Assembly: GCA_001566295.1 (NCBI GenBank) | Contig: KQ964259.1 | Coordinates: 620,001-684,000 of the forward strand | Origin: Microdochium bolleyi | Taxonomy: Eukaryota > Ascomycota > Sordariomycetes > Xylariales > Microdochiaceae | Direction of reading: 5' to 3' | DNA length: 64,000 bases | Shown here: piece by piece, positions 21,092 through 31,151 of the stretch | Numbering within the stretch: the first letter of the stretch is position 1 | Layout of the letters: the number at the start of each line of letters is the position of its first letter | Notes under the pieces: generated by a model | What the model was told of the DNA's origin: nothing | The model's database searches: none | The model's input: only the letters and a program-made list of their open reading frames with translations | Made by a program: the position numbers and the translations under genes

Positions 21092-21975
21092 TCACGCGTT
21101 ATTAACATCAAGATACATCAGCGAAGGCCTATACTCGCCAACGACCTCACCTCCGGCCCCATCTGACCAGCCTTCGAACTCGGCCATGTCAGCCACACCC
21201 GTCTCCACGACCGTGAACCCCAGGCTCTGGTAGAACCCCACGGCGCCTTGTGCCATCAGGTACACCGGCAACCCCAGCTCCCGCGCGAGATCGAGCGCCG
21301 GCTGTATCAAGCGCTTGCCGTAGCCCTTGGAGTGGTGCCGGGGGCTTACCATGAGGCAAGAGATATCTAACGAACCGTGAGTCAGTGTTGTCGTGGAGGG
21401 ATCATATACCTTTAGCAGGGACAAGATCATGAAGGGCGGGGAAGAGATGACTTACAAACTGCCTTCTTCCCCGCGACGTGCCGCCCCCTCAGCTCATAAT
21501 GCACAGCGCTCTGCTTGGCGTCGATGCGCTTCAACACACTCGCCTCATCCTCCTCGTCCGCCTCCTTCTTCTTCGCCGCCAGATCAACGATTCCACTGTC
21601 TGAGCCCGACTCGTCCCTCTGCTCGCCACCGCCAGCCGGGTGCGTGCTCGCAGACTCATAAGGCGGCTGCTTCCGCGCAGACTCGTCGTCCGCCCAGACG
21701 TAGTACCTCAGAAACCCCACCATCTGCTCCTCCTCCTCCGCCGCACCATCACCACCGCCGAGGCCCGAGCCGACGACGACGCCCTTGAGGTACCTGACCT
21801 GCGGTAGACCGAACGTCTTGACCTTTCTCGCGGTCCGCGACGCCACGAGCGCGTCCGTGATGCCCGCCGGGTGCTGCTGCCGCGTGTGCGCCGACGTCGC
21901 GAGCATGGCGGCGAGCTCGATGCGGGTGCACGCCTCCAGGTCCTCGAGGGACGCTGGGAGGATGGTGATTGCCAT
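21092..21975 (-). CDS. GNAT-family N-acetyltransferase (1)
   Basis: Exons (minus) 21975-21456 and 21366-21092; 795 nt, 264 aa. Exon 1 starts MAITILPASLEDLEACTRIE, the usual N-terminal strand/helix of a GNAT fold. Exon 2 carries acetyl-CoA motif A: SCLMVSPRHHSKGYGKRLI (R/QxxGxG/A form) followed by GAVGFYQSLGF. Between strands, a large charged, probably disordered insert (about 95-150, with EEEE, DESGSDSG and KKKEADEEDEAS) separates MVGFLRYYVW from the conserved domain. Substrate unknown; many fungal proteins of this type are annotated only as acetyltransferases. Minus-strand neighbours on both sides. Confidence 0.85.
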
Positions 21976-22710
21976 GTTGTGTGCTTTGGGCAGAGTGGAA
22001 CCGGGGGTTTGGTTGGGATGACTTCGTTCAAAGTCTGGTCCGAGGCTCGGAGTTGAGTTGAGTGAAAGGTTGCGTAGATCCTTGGTAGATTGGGAGGTTT
22101 GCGGGAAGGTGGGGGTGGACGGGGATGGCAGCCTGGGAAATCTGAGGGAGACAATGGCTTTGTTCCTGCGCGAGAATCGAGCTAATATCACCAGCACCTA
22201 TTTGACCAGGCACGTGTTTTACGTGAGCCTCTTCGAAAGAATGGTTGCGGCGACTGGAACGCGGGTCTTGAAAAGGACTTGCTTGCCCCATGGATGAGCC
22301 ACGATGAATCATGCAACGCAGCTAAAGAGAACCGGCCTCCGTTCACGAAGGGCACACAGACTCAAATGCTGGGAGTCTTATCTCTGACGACTGTAACACC
22401 CAGGGAAACTGTCGTTATTCTCAAGGATGGACTCTATACTTTACCCGTAAGTCAAAGGGCAGGCCGAGTAAACAGTACCATGTTTCGGCGCCATAAAGTC
22501 TGATACAACACGAGGAATGAAACGCGCCCTTCGTTAAAGCGCGTCGTCGAAGAAGTCCCCGGAGCAGCACCGATGTTAGCTTATGGTTTCTAACGCCAAG
22601 ATCAAGAGATACAAATGCCCAACAAAGACGCCACTGAAGCAGGAAGCCTGTAGAGAACCAGTTCAACAAAACAAAACAAAATCACCAGAGAACTCCCACC
22701 CCCATTGAAA
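21976..22710. other. Intergenic, GNAT 1 promoter / esterase 3' end
   Basis: 735 bp; open frames here lack domains. Nothing else recognised. Confidence 0.45.
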
Positions 22711-23679
22711 TCACAACACCCGTGCCATCCAAGCGAGCCGAGCTTTCCTGGCCAGAACTGAGATGGCAGCGTTGGGTGCGATCCGGTCATAGCCATGAGG
22801 GCCACCGGGCCAGACGTGAAGCTCGGTCGCCACACCACCCTCCCACAGCTTCGAGGCGAAAGCCACGACCTCGTCTCGAAACGGGTCCGCGGACGCCACA
22901 TCCAGAAAGGTCGGTGGAAGCCCGGACAGGTCGTCCGCCCGAGCGGGAGCCTCATAGTACGACACGTTGTCGCCTCCAGCCCGTTCTCCCAGCAGACAAC
23001 TCCAGGCGAATTTGTTGAAGGTCGAGTTGTACATCGGCCCGTTTGCGAACTGCTGGCACGAGACGGTCTGGTTCCGATCGTCGAGCATCGGACATTCCAG
23101 GAAGAGACCTCGCAGAGCTGGCCCGCCCTTGTCTCGTGCTAATAGTGCGGTGGCAGCAGCGAGGCCACCGCCTGCTGAAATCCCGTAGACCATGAGTCGA
23201 TCCGGGTCTACCCCCAGGCTCTTCGCATTATCAGCCAGCCACTGCAGGCCAGCGAAGCAGTCGTTCACGGGATCTTGGCCTTGGTTCTCAGGGGCAAGGC
23301 CATACTCGACACTGACTGTGACTGCATCGAGGCTGCGCGCCCACTCGATGCTGCTGTCGAGCCCGGAAAAGCGGTTGCAGCGGATCATAGCACCGCCGTG
23401 TACGAACAGTATGCCTGGGCGGTCTGACGTTCGAGGTCTGTTTGGCCGGATGACGGTGGCTGTCAGGTTGCCACGGGGGCCTGCGATCACCGTGTCCTCG
23501 ACAGTGATGTGCGGACTATTGCGGACGAAGTGGGTGTCTGCATGGACGCGATGAAGAGCCTCGCTACGAATGACCTCTACGTGAGTTCGTTGGGGACCAT
23601 TACAGGCGGCAGCATTGATGGCTGGCAGGAGCTCGAGGTCGTAAGGAGGTCTCGGATGACGATCGATAGCTACGAGCAT
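22711..23679 (-). CDS. Alpha/beta hydrolase, HSL-type esterase (abhydrolase_3)
   Basis: Intron-less, 322 aa from the ATG at 23679; the frame extends 19 codons further upstream but without another ATG. The oxyanion-hole motif HGG is at 94-96, the nucleophile motif GISAG at 166-170 (Ser168), and the acid and base fit Asp265 (SADPF) and His295 (GGPHGYD), completing a catalytic triad of the hormone-sensitive-lipase/carboxylesterase family. No signal peptide, so probably cytosolic. It hydrolyses an unknown ester, possibly a lactone, acetyl ester or xenobiotic. No partner gene adjacent suggests the substrate. Confidence 0.9.
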   Translation of the reverse strand: MLVAIDRHPRPPYDLELLPAINAAACNGPQRTHVEVIRSEALHRVHADTHFVRNSPHITVEDTVIAGPRGNLTATVIRPNRPRTSDRPGILFVHGGAMIRCNRFSGLDSSIEWARSLDAVTVSVEYGLAPENQGQDPVNDCFAGLQWLADNAKSLGVDPDRLMVYGISAGGGLAAATALLARDKGGPALRGLFLECPMLDDRNQTVSCQQFANGPMYNSTFNKFAWSCLLGERAGGDNVSYYEAPARADDLSGLPPTFLDVASADPFRDEVVAFASKLWEGGVATELHVWPGGPHGYDRIAPNAAISVLARKARLAWMARVL

Positions 23680-25568
23680 GTTTCCGACGGTCGAGTCGCC
23701 GAGTTGTCCGGTGATTCGAAGCGAGCGAAGTTGCAAGTCTCGGCTCTCAGGAGATCAGAGCGATGACAAAGTGGTGCGGAGTCGTGAAGAACAAAGACCG
23801 AGGGATGCAGACACCTGTGAGGCGAACAACCATAGCATTCCAAGACAATAGACAAGATGGAGTTACTTGTGTGCCAGAGGTCCGGAAAACGAAGTCGTCC
23901 GAGGTGGCCGCGCGTGCTGTTACATGCCTTTTGCGGCATAACCGAGCTCGCTTACTTGGGTAGAGTTCGATGCTCCGTCGTGACCAGCGCCGGCAACCGG
24001 AGTTGACCGGGATACCGGACTGGGCTGAGTGCTGGGAGGAGGCGCCAAGCTCGATCAGACCGGGCCAGGCCGAGCTGGGTCAGGGGTCGTTCTGGCATGG
24101 CACGATGGAAGACTCCTGTTGGTCGCCGTTTGGCTGCGTCGGAGAAGTGGTGGAGGACTGGCGGCTGGACGACCGAGGGGGACTTCTGTCCCGGCAAGAT
24201 GATTTGTCGGTGGCAGTGTATGCCCTGAGGAGGAGATTACTCCGTGACTTGCTAGAACTCTCTTGCCAGAACTAACGGCGAGTGCTAGACCCTGGGGGGT
24301 GCTGGAGGCGGGACCGGGCGTTGGGCATGGGCCAGATCGGGCGGATGATCTGCCATGGGTGCAGACAGGGTGCCATCGTGGCGTGGGTGCACCTGCAGAG
24401 GACGCGCAGAACGCCAACTCCTGTGCGGCCAGAGTATCGCTCTGCATGCCGAGGTGATCCGTCAACATGCACGAGTCTGGCGTGCGGTGTCTGCAGGAGA
24501 CTCGGCCAGGTGCAAATCCTGCGTGGCCAATGTGGGATGTCTGCGTACTCTATCGCACAAGAGACACCCTTGCGGCCATGTGCGTGGCGGCCGCATGCTC
24601 GCTGCTGTGTGCCCCCAGAAAGACGATTTCAGGTGGCTGCAGGGGCTGGGCGGTCCGGGCATGCGGTTCCTGCCTCCTATGGGACCGAGCTCTGCTGACC
24701 CGGCAGACTGGATGAGATGAACCTTGATCGTCATCTCCAAGCCGGGTGGAATGCGAGGCCCTCGCATCGCGGGTCATTTCCACAGCCACCTTGGCGACTA
24801 ACTCAGGTGTCGAGAACTGGGACGGAGCTGTGCCTGGGCAGAGTGACGCTGCCCATGTTCTGACGATCCTCTTCATGCTCATGCAGTGGCACGTCTGCAT
24901 GCACGATGCCTTTCGAAGCCCTATGACGCATGCCTGTGTCGTGATACAGGCTCCGTCGTAAGCACATGTGCGACATCTTCAGTGTCGTGACGAGCTGACC
25001 ATGCTCACTTATCCGGTTCTGGTCTGTGGTCGATCGTCACGAGGCGTGGTCGTCCTCGAGGACTCTGGAGAGGAGAATATACGGATGACATGTCGCTTAA
25101 TTCGAGCCGATCCTGGGTCCCCTGGGGCAGACTAGGTCGCCTGCTGACCCGTGTCGTCTACCCCATGGTGCTGAACAGTGTCGGTTGTGATGGTGGCTCT
25201 GCTGAGTGTCCTTGCCCCAACCGCGAACCATCTGAATTGCACCTGGACTCGGGTTGAATTGGACAAGCTCCCGTAAAGAGTCTATGCTGGATAGTCGTGC
25301 ATGCAAGGAAAAGTCAGCGAGCAGTTCCAAACGGCGTCTCCAGACTCCGCGTCGTCTTGAAGATCCCGACGTCGTCGTCGAACGGCACGGACTTACGTGG
25401 GGATCCACTTCGAAAAGTGGGGGGGGCCTGGCTCAGACGAAATCGCCCGCCTGCTGATCAGCACTTTCCGTTTTCAAGATGCAGAAGAGTGTTTCCCTGG
25501 GGTACCTTGGGTAGGGTAGCAAGCCTCCGTTGTTCACGGTCCTGACTCTTTGGGCTGCCTAAACGACC
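23680..25568. other. 1.9-kb gene-free interval
   Basis: The interval lies between the divergent esterase and YwbE-domain genes. Short open frames on both strands (up to about 138 codons near 24.3-24.7 kb) have mixed composition, no domain and no consistent splice-linked extension. It probably holds two promoters. A diverged or lineage-specific gene or a non-coding RNA cannot be excluded from sequence alone. Confidence 0.4.
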
Positions 25569-26156
25569 ATGTCGCACAGCCAGCCCGTGCCCAGAACCAC
25601 GCAGGTCATCCCTGGCGCCACCGTCAACATTGTCCTCAAGGCCGACCAGCGCACCGGCCGGCAGGTGTCCGGCACCGTCCGCGATGTCCTCACCCGCGGC
25701 GACCACCACCGGGGCATCAAGGTCCGCCTCGCCGACGGCCGCATCGGCCGTGTGCAGAGCCTTGCACGCCCAGCCGCGTCGGGAATGACTGTAGCAGACG
25801 GCACAAGCTCCAGCCCCAGCGCAGTTGGTGGCGACGATCCTGCAACAGTGGCTCGGGATCTCCAAATACAGCAGTACACGCGCCGACCTGGCAAATATCG
25901 CGACATTAGGGAGGACGAACCCCTCGAGGCGCCTGCTGAGCAGACAGACTTGAGCGCATACATCAAGCCGGCACGGCCGAGGGGCAAGGGCAAGAAAGCG
26001 ACCACGGCCTACAGCAACGGCAACGAGGGAGCAGACCTGCAGCAGCCGCCGCCACCAGGGGACGTCGTGTCTGCCACGGTTACTTGCCCAGTCTGCAGTG
26101 TCTTCGAGGGCGATGAGGCTGCGGTGGCTCATCATGTCGCCGAGCACTTCGAGTAG
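25569..26156 (+). CDS. YwbE/DUF2196-domain protein with C-terminal UBZ-like zinc finger
   Basis: Intron-less, 195 aa, ATG at 25569. Residues about 13-65 (IPGATVNIVLKADQRTG, GTVRDVLTRGDHHRGIKVRL, GRIGRV) match the small basic YwbE/DUF2196 domain known mainly from bacteria. A disordered middle follows, with QYTRRPGKYRDIREDE and a KGKK basic patch. The C-terminus has CPVC (173-176) and His189/His193 in TCPVC-x12-HxxxH spacing, like a UBZ-type C2H2 ubiquitin-binding finger. Domain combination suggests nucleic-acid or chromatin-linked recognition of ubiquitin, but this is inference. Long minus-strand open frames over the gene are codon-bias shadows. Confidence 0.85.
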   Translation: MSHSQPVPRTTQVIPGATVNIVLKADQRTGRQVSGTVRDVLTRGDHHRGIKVRLADGRIGRVQSLARPAASGMTVADGTSSSPSAVGGDDPATVARDLQIQQYTRRPGKYRDIREDEPLEAPAEQTDLSAYIKPARPRGKGKKATTAYSNGNEGADLQQPPPPGDVVSATVTCPVCSVFEGDEAAVAHHVAEHFE

Positions 26157-26479
26157 TTCTCGTGGCGGAACGACATTCCCCATGGTGGCGATCCTGCTGA
26201 ACATCTCGACCAAAGGCGAGGCAATCTCGTCCAGAGGCAATATCGCAGTAATGGATTGAAAAACTGTGATCAGCTTGCCAGAGTCCTGGCCGTTGTTTGG
26301 GTTGTGACGCAGTCGAGATGTCTCCGTCAGCCGAGTGTCCATCAGGGTGTTTGGTCCCTGACCCTCAAGGTCCCCTTTGCGTCACGACGACCATTGTCAA
26401 GACGTGACCTCCAGATATGCCAGAAGCCTGTCTGGTCTATCTCTGTACAATTCGACATTGCTTTCTATAATTCAAAATC
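26157..26479. other. Intergenic, YwbE-domain gene to FAD monooxygenase
   Basis: 323 bp between co-oriented genes. Presumably terminator and promoter; nothing distinct seen. Confidence 0.45.
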
Positions 26480-28218
26480 ATGGCTGAAGGAGACGCCGCA
26501 ACTCCCCATGTCCACGATGTCATCATCGTCGGCGCGGGCCCGTGTGGCCTGGCAGTCGCTGCCCGTCTGTGCGAGGGCATGCCCGCCGCCAACTTCACCG
26601 ACGAGGAGCACCAGCGATACCACTGGATCCGCAAGAACAAGCACCAGGCCAGCGTCAAGAACTACAGGAACGGCAACGAGACTCGCCGGGCAAACACTGG
26701 TTTCAAGCAGCCAGACTTCCTGGTCCTGGACGCGACTGCCGACCGCTGGATGGCGAAGTGGGACAGGCTATTCAAGACTTTTGACATCTCGCACCTGCGC
26801 AGCCCCATGTTCTTCCACATTGATCCGGCGGAGCGCGACGGGCTCCTGGGCTACACTTACAGCCATGATCGGGAGCGTGAGTTGACCGAGATCCGTGGCT
26901 GTGTGGGCAAGGAGGTCAGCAAGTATCAGCGCAAGAAGAGGATCAAGTCTGGCAGACAGTGAGTTATGACGCTCCTTGTTGTACACCAGGACACCGTCTG
27001 ACGCGGCCTATCAGGCCAAAGAATGAACCCACAGTCGATGAGCGAGACCGGCAAGATTACTTTGTGCCGTCGACGCCGCTCTTCGCATCACACTGCGGCT
27101 GTCTGGTAGACAGGTATAGCCTGCGCTCCAACATGATCCGCAACGAGAACGTGCTAGATATCGCCTACGACTACGTCGATGACCTCTCGCAGAGCACCAA
27201 GCTCTTCACGATCACGACCGGCAAGGCCACACACTACGCCAAGACCGTCGTCCTCGCTCTCGGAGGCAACGCCCCGTCTCTCCCAGCAACAGTGCCCTCT
27301 GAAGCGGCCGCAGCCATCACCCACGCCATGCAGATCAAGGAGATGCCCTCGGCCCCAGTCCGTGCAAAGATTGCCAACAAGAAATCAACCAACATTGTCA
27401 TCGTGGGTGGGGGCTTGACATCCGCGCAGCTTGCAGACCTCGCGGTCCGGCGCGGCGTGGGGAAGGTGTACCTCCTGATGCGCGGCCCGCTCAAGGTGAA
27501 GCCGTTCGACGTCGGGCTCGAGTGGGTCGGCAAGTTCCGCAACTTTGAGCAGGCCGCGTTCTGGACGGCCGAGGACCACGAGGAGCGCTGGCAGAAGATC
27601 ATGGGCGCGCGGAACGGCGGCAGTATCACCCCGCCGTACAGGAAGGTGCTCGAGAAGCACATCGCCAAGGGCAAAGTCGAGCTGCTACTGTACACGACGA
27701 TCGCGGAAAAGCAGTGGGATGCCGCGAGCAGCGTGTGGAGCGTGTCGCTGTCGACGACGTCGAGATCGTCGCCCGTCTCGGCGGCGGCATCGGACAGCTC
27801 GTCCGCCACGGACGACGACGAACTCCCGACCCGCTGCCGAGTTCTGCCGCCCGTCGACCACATCTACCTCGCCACGGGCGTCGCGTGTACCCTCGACGGC
27901 GTCCCTTGCCTGCAGACCCTGCGCGACACGCATCCCGTCCAGAGCTGCGGCGGACTCCCCTGCATCACGGACGACATGGCGTGGCGCCAGGACGTGCCGC
28001 TATACATCACGGGCCGGCTTGCGGCGCTGCAGCTCGGGCCCGGCGGTGGGAACCTGATCGGGGCCCGGACGGGTGCGGAGAGGGTGTCGTGGGCGGTGCA
28101 GGACTTCTTGAGGGAGGAGGAGAAGGAGGGCGGTGGTGCTGGAGGGACGGGCACGTTCAATTTCTTGACGGGGAGGTGCAGTCGGTTCGAGGCGCTGTCT
28201 TGTGATTGTGATGAGTAG
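26480..28218 (+). CDS. FAD-dependent oxidoreductase/monooxygenase, N-hydroxylase-like
   Basis: Exons 26480-26958 and 27015-28218; 1683 nt, 560 aa. The 56-nt intron joins RQ to PKNEPTVDE in phase. The N-terminal FAD motif is GAGPCG (about 18-23); a second Rossmann motif GGGLTSAQLADL in exon 2 would bind NAD(P)H; ATG-like LATGVACT near the C-terminus fits the family. A segment around VPSTPLFASHC, plus the LxDxxADRWM region, recalls lysine/ornithine N-monooxygenase-type proteins rather than classical FMOs. An unusual Ser/Asp-rich low-complexity insert (SRSSPVSAAASDSSSATDDDE) sits before the last conserved block. Probably soluble; substrate unknown. No siderophore NRPS is nearby. Confidence 0.82.
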
Positions 28219-28630
28219 ATCCGCTTGAGGACGTTTGTCAATGTGTCAGAAATCTGCCTGCTCCCTGAACTCCCTAAGAACATGTACCTCGACTTCAAAG
28301 TGCTGCTCATGCTATCCCTCAAGACCATGCGTGCCGGCTAAGATGTCGGTAAGTCTAATCAAAATGCCCTACCAGTGTAGTAATACCTATCAACTCGTGG
28401 GTATATCGTCAGCCATCTTTGTTCTATCAAGTCGAAATCCCAACTCTATGGAACAAGGTAAGCATGTGCACAAGAATGTGGCCATTCCCTCGATCTCACC
28501 CTCCTTACTCCCCATGCCTATATACCTCCGGCCACGCTCAGTTCCCCTGTAAACCTTCTCTGAGAATTTCGAACACTCAAGCGCACGTACACATGTTTTA
28601 TCAACATCTATGTAAGCCTCGGCCCGTGCT
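28219..28630. other. Tail-to-tail intergenic region
   Basis: 410 bp between convergent genes, AT-richer. Likely 3' UTRs only. Confidence 0.45.
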
Positions 28631-29527
28631 CTAGAAGAGCACTTTCTCGAACCGATAATACAGCGCGGGCCCAGCGAGCAGCGGCGCCAGCGCGGGGAAC
28701 GCCCCGGCGAAGTCGCCGCGGCCCGTCTCGACGTAGCCCATGCGCTCGTACCAGCCGCGCAGGCGCTGCTTGAACGGGTGCGGGCGGCCGGCGGGGACGA
28801 GGAGGTGCAGCTGCAGCTGCATCGTCGGCCTCCTCACGGCGGCGTCTCCTTCTTCTTGTTCTTCTTCGTTCTTGTTGCTGCTGCTGCTGTAGTGGTTGCC
28901 TTGGGGTTCGTGGTCTGCGTTGCCGTTTGTGTCGAGGGAGGGGGAGGTGGAGGTGGACGAGGACGAGGAGGCAAAGATGACGTCCCGCGCGTGCTGCTCC
29001 GCAAACAGCGCCATCACCCTCCCCGCGCCCGTGCCGCGGTACGCCGGATCCACGGCGAGCATCCCGAACTCGGCGTGCGTCGGGGACGTGCGGGTGATGT
29101 GCATGCAGCCTATCGGCACCCTTGTCGTCGTCGTCGTCATCGCCGTCGTCGTAGCTTCCCCTCCTCCTCTGTTCAGGTACGCGACCGCGAGCTCCCCGGC
29201 GGCGATGTACCCTGCGACCTGGTCCGCGCTGGTCCGCTCGAAGCCGGGGCCCCAGATGTCGGCCTCGGTCTCAGTGTAGACGGCGTTGACGATGGATGTG
29301 AGGGTCTGCACGAGCCCGGGGTGGTGGACGTGGGTGTGCGATGGGGTGGTGGTGGTGGTGGTGGCGATCTCGACGGTGACGTTGCTGGCGGTGGTGTCGT
29401 TGGTACGGGGTTGTCTGCACTCGTCTGCCTGCGGGGTGTCGGGGCCGGGCGGCGTCATGGTCGCGCTCGGGAGGACGACGTCCGGCACTCCGGCCGTGGC
29501 GCCGGTGGTGGGCACAACAAACGCCAT
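28631..29527 (-). CDS. GNAT-family N-acetyltransferase (2) with low-complexity expansions
   Basis: Intron-less, 298 aa from the ATG at 29527 (MAFVVPTTG). The GNAT fold is visible as GYIAAGELAVAYL, IGCMHITR, AEFGMLAVDPAYRGTGAGRVMALF (acetyl-CoA motif A, RGTGAG) and a C-terminal WYERMGYVETGRG. Threonine runs (TTTTTT around residue 60 and again near 125) and a Ser/Asn/Glu-rich insert (about 190-235) interrupt the domain; they come from trinucleotide-rich DNA. Substrate unknown. Some fungal members of this architecture are annotated only as GNAT proteins. Confidence 0.82.
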   Translation of the reverse strand: MAFVVPTTGATAGVPDVVLPSATMTPPGPDTPQADECRQPRTNDTTASNVTVEIATTTTTTPSHTHVHHPGLVQTLTSIVNAVYTETEADIWGPGFERTSADQVAGYIAAGELAVAYLNRGGGEATTTAMTTTTTRVPIGCMHITRTSPTHAEFGMLAVDPAYRGTGAGRVMALFAEQHARDVIFASSSSSTSTSPSLDTNGNADHEPQGNHYSSSSNKNEEEQEEGDAAVRRPTMQLQLHLLVPAGRPHPFKQRLRGWYERMGYVETGRGDFAGAFPALAPLLAGPALYYRFEKVLF

Positions 29528-31151
29528 TAGGGTGAAGCGCGAGCGGAGTTTGCCTGCAAGATATCGCCCTAATGGACCAATGCTGATCGCAGTCTTTGGG
29601 TGCACAGGATTGTCGAGTAGCCGCAGACCTCATCTGCACACAGACGCTGTGACCTGCCGGCTTCTTCCAAAGCTCACAGTCATCGTGGTGTCGGGGCTCC
29701 GCCGCATGGCTCGGGGTAGTGGGGCCCGCGGCCGTCCGTTACCGGAGAACCGTCACTCCACGCCGTGCAGCCGCGTGCCCAGCTCAGCCCTGCAGGACAT
29801 TGTCATCCTGGTTGGCAGCTTTCGAGCTGCTCTGCTCGAGTGGCCACCGACTTGGAACTCGGGACGCGTCATCGCGGCTGTGGACTCGCTGACATGTCAG
29901 ATGTGCGGGGTGGCTGACGTGTTTCAAACATGCGATCCAGGACGCAGTCTCGTAACCAAGCACGAATCAAGAGAGGCGGCAGTCCCATACAGCTTGGTCC
30001 TGTGTCACCCAGTCGTGCTTTTTATTAATTTTACACTGGACTCGCAGCTCGAGTAGTGCTTAGGCCATGCAGACGCAGTGCCCAGGCATGAGCAGCAGGG
30101 TCGCGGAAAGCTCCGTGTCTAATTTGTCTTGCTGGTGGCACTTATCTGTGAAGGCCTCGATAATAAATATTTCGGGGAAAAACATGCGGAGTGTCTCAAC
30201 CCTCACTTTGGCCTGAAGACAAAAAGCAAAGTACACAAGCTGCTGCCGCACGCGCGTGGTCTCATTGGCTGGCAGGTTGCCGTGTCAGAGGGAGGCGGTG
30301 GTGGTGGTGGCGCGTTTCCATGGTGAAAGTCCTGCAGCGTGCCAGTGCTTTGTCTCTCTTCCTCCAGGGCTGTCTCTCGGCTGCAAGGCTGGAGGTGTGC
30401 ATGGGTACATGTACATTGCGTCTATGTGCAGGTCAGGGGTCGAGTTTTGACTCGGTTGCCAACGCAACGCTAGAGGTGAGCATTAGCTTCACACCGTCTG
30501 CCCAGAAACCTTCTTCGTTGTCGTCGTCGAGAGAGAGCCGGTGCTTCCGCGAACCGGCCGAACATACCGAAGTAAGCGCATGCCGGGAGGCAGGGAGGGT
30601 TGCTCTGGCTGTGGGGTTCATCTGCGGATTAAGAAATGCCAAGCCGGCCTTGAGCTGCAGGTCCCGAGATAACAACCAAATCCATGGGGAAACGGAGCCC
30701 CGCTTCATTCGGCCGACGAGTGCTCAGGCTTGAAGGTCTGGGGACGAGGCCCGGGACAACAATAGCGGAAATCCGGCAGCTCAAGATGCAGGAAGCGTGA
30801 GATGCGTGACACGATTGTTACACGAGGCTGTGAGCCCGAAATGCAGTGGGACACTGCTGCAGCGGCTGACATGAGCATGGCACGTCATGTCACGTCACGG
30901 TAGCAAGTTGAGGGATGAGAAACAGCGATAGCGTTGATCCAACGAGTATTCAATTCATAGTGTAGGTAGCTACGATTAATTAGGTGACACTGCAGGTCTT
31001 TTGTATAGTCCAATAGTCAACCTCTACGTGCCTTGGGACTCTCCCTTCAGCAGCGGAGAGCTTCAGCAAGACACTGCCACGACTCGCGCCGCGGTACTGC
31101 CGAAAGTGAATGTCATCAAGTCCATTACGGACACAGGGGTTCTCAAACTGC
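29528..31151. other. 1.6-kb gene-free interval
   Basis: Between two minus-strand genes, so it holds the GNAT 2 promoter and the 3' end of the GPI-protein gene. A GGT-type run lies at about 30295-30310, and there are short unsupported frames. No RNA gene recognised. Confidence 0.45.

Noticed and set aside
25458..26342. 294-codon minus-strand frame over the YwbE-domain gene
   Set aside because: No domain and no plausible start context; the plus-strand gene has two recognisable domains.
9087..28218. Possible secondary-metabolite cluster (SDR, two monooxygenases, esterase, acetyltransferases)
   Set aside because: No PKS, NRPS, terpene synthase, prenyltransferase, transporter or cluster regulator, and housekeeping genes (LCP5, TM9) are interspersed.
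28778..29530. 250-codon Gly/Val/Arg-rich plus-strand frame opposite GNAT 2
   Set aside because: Complement of the trinucleotide-rich GNAT gene, with no domain of its own.
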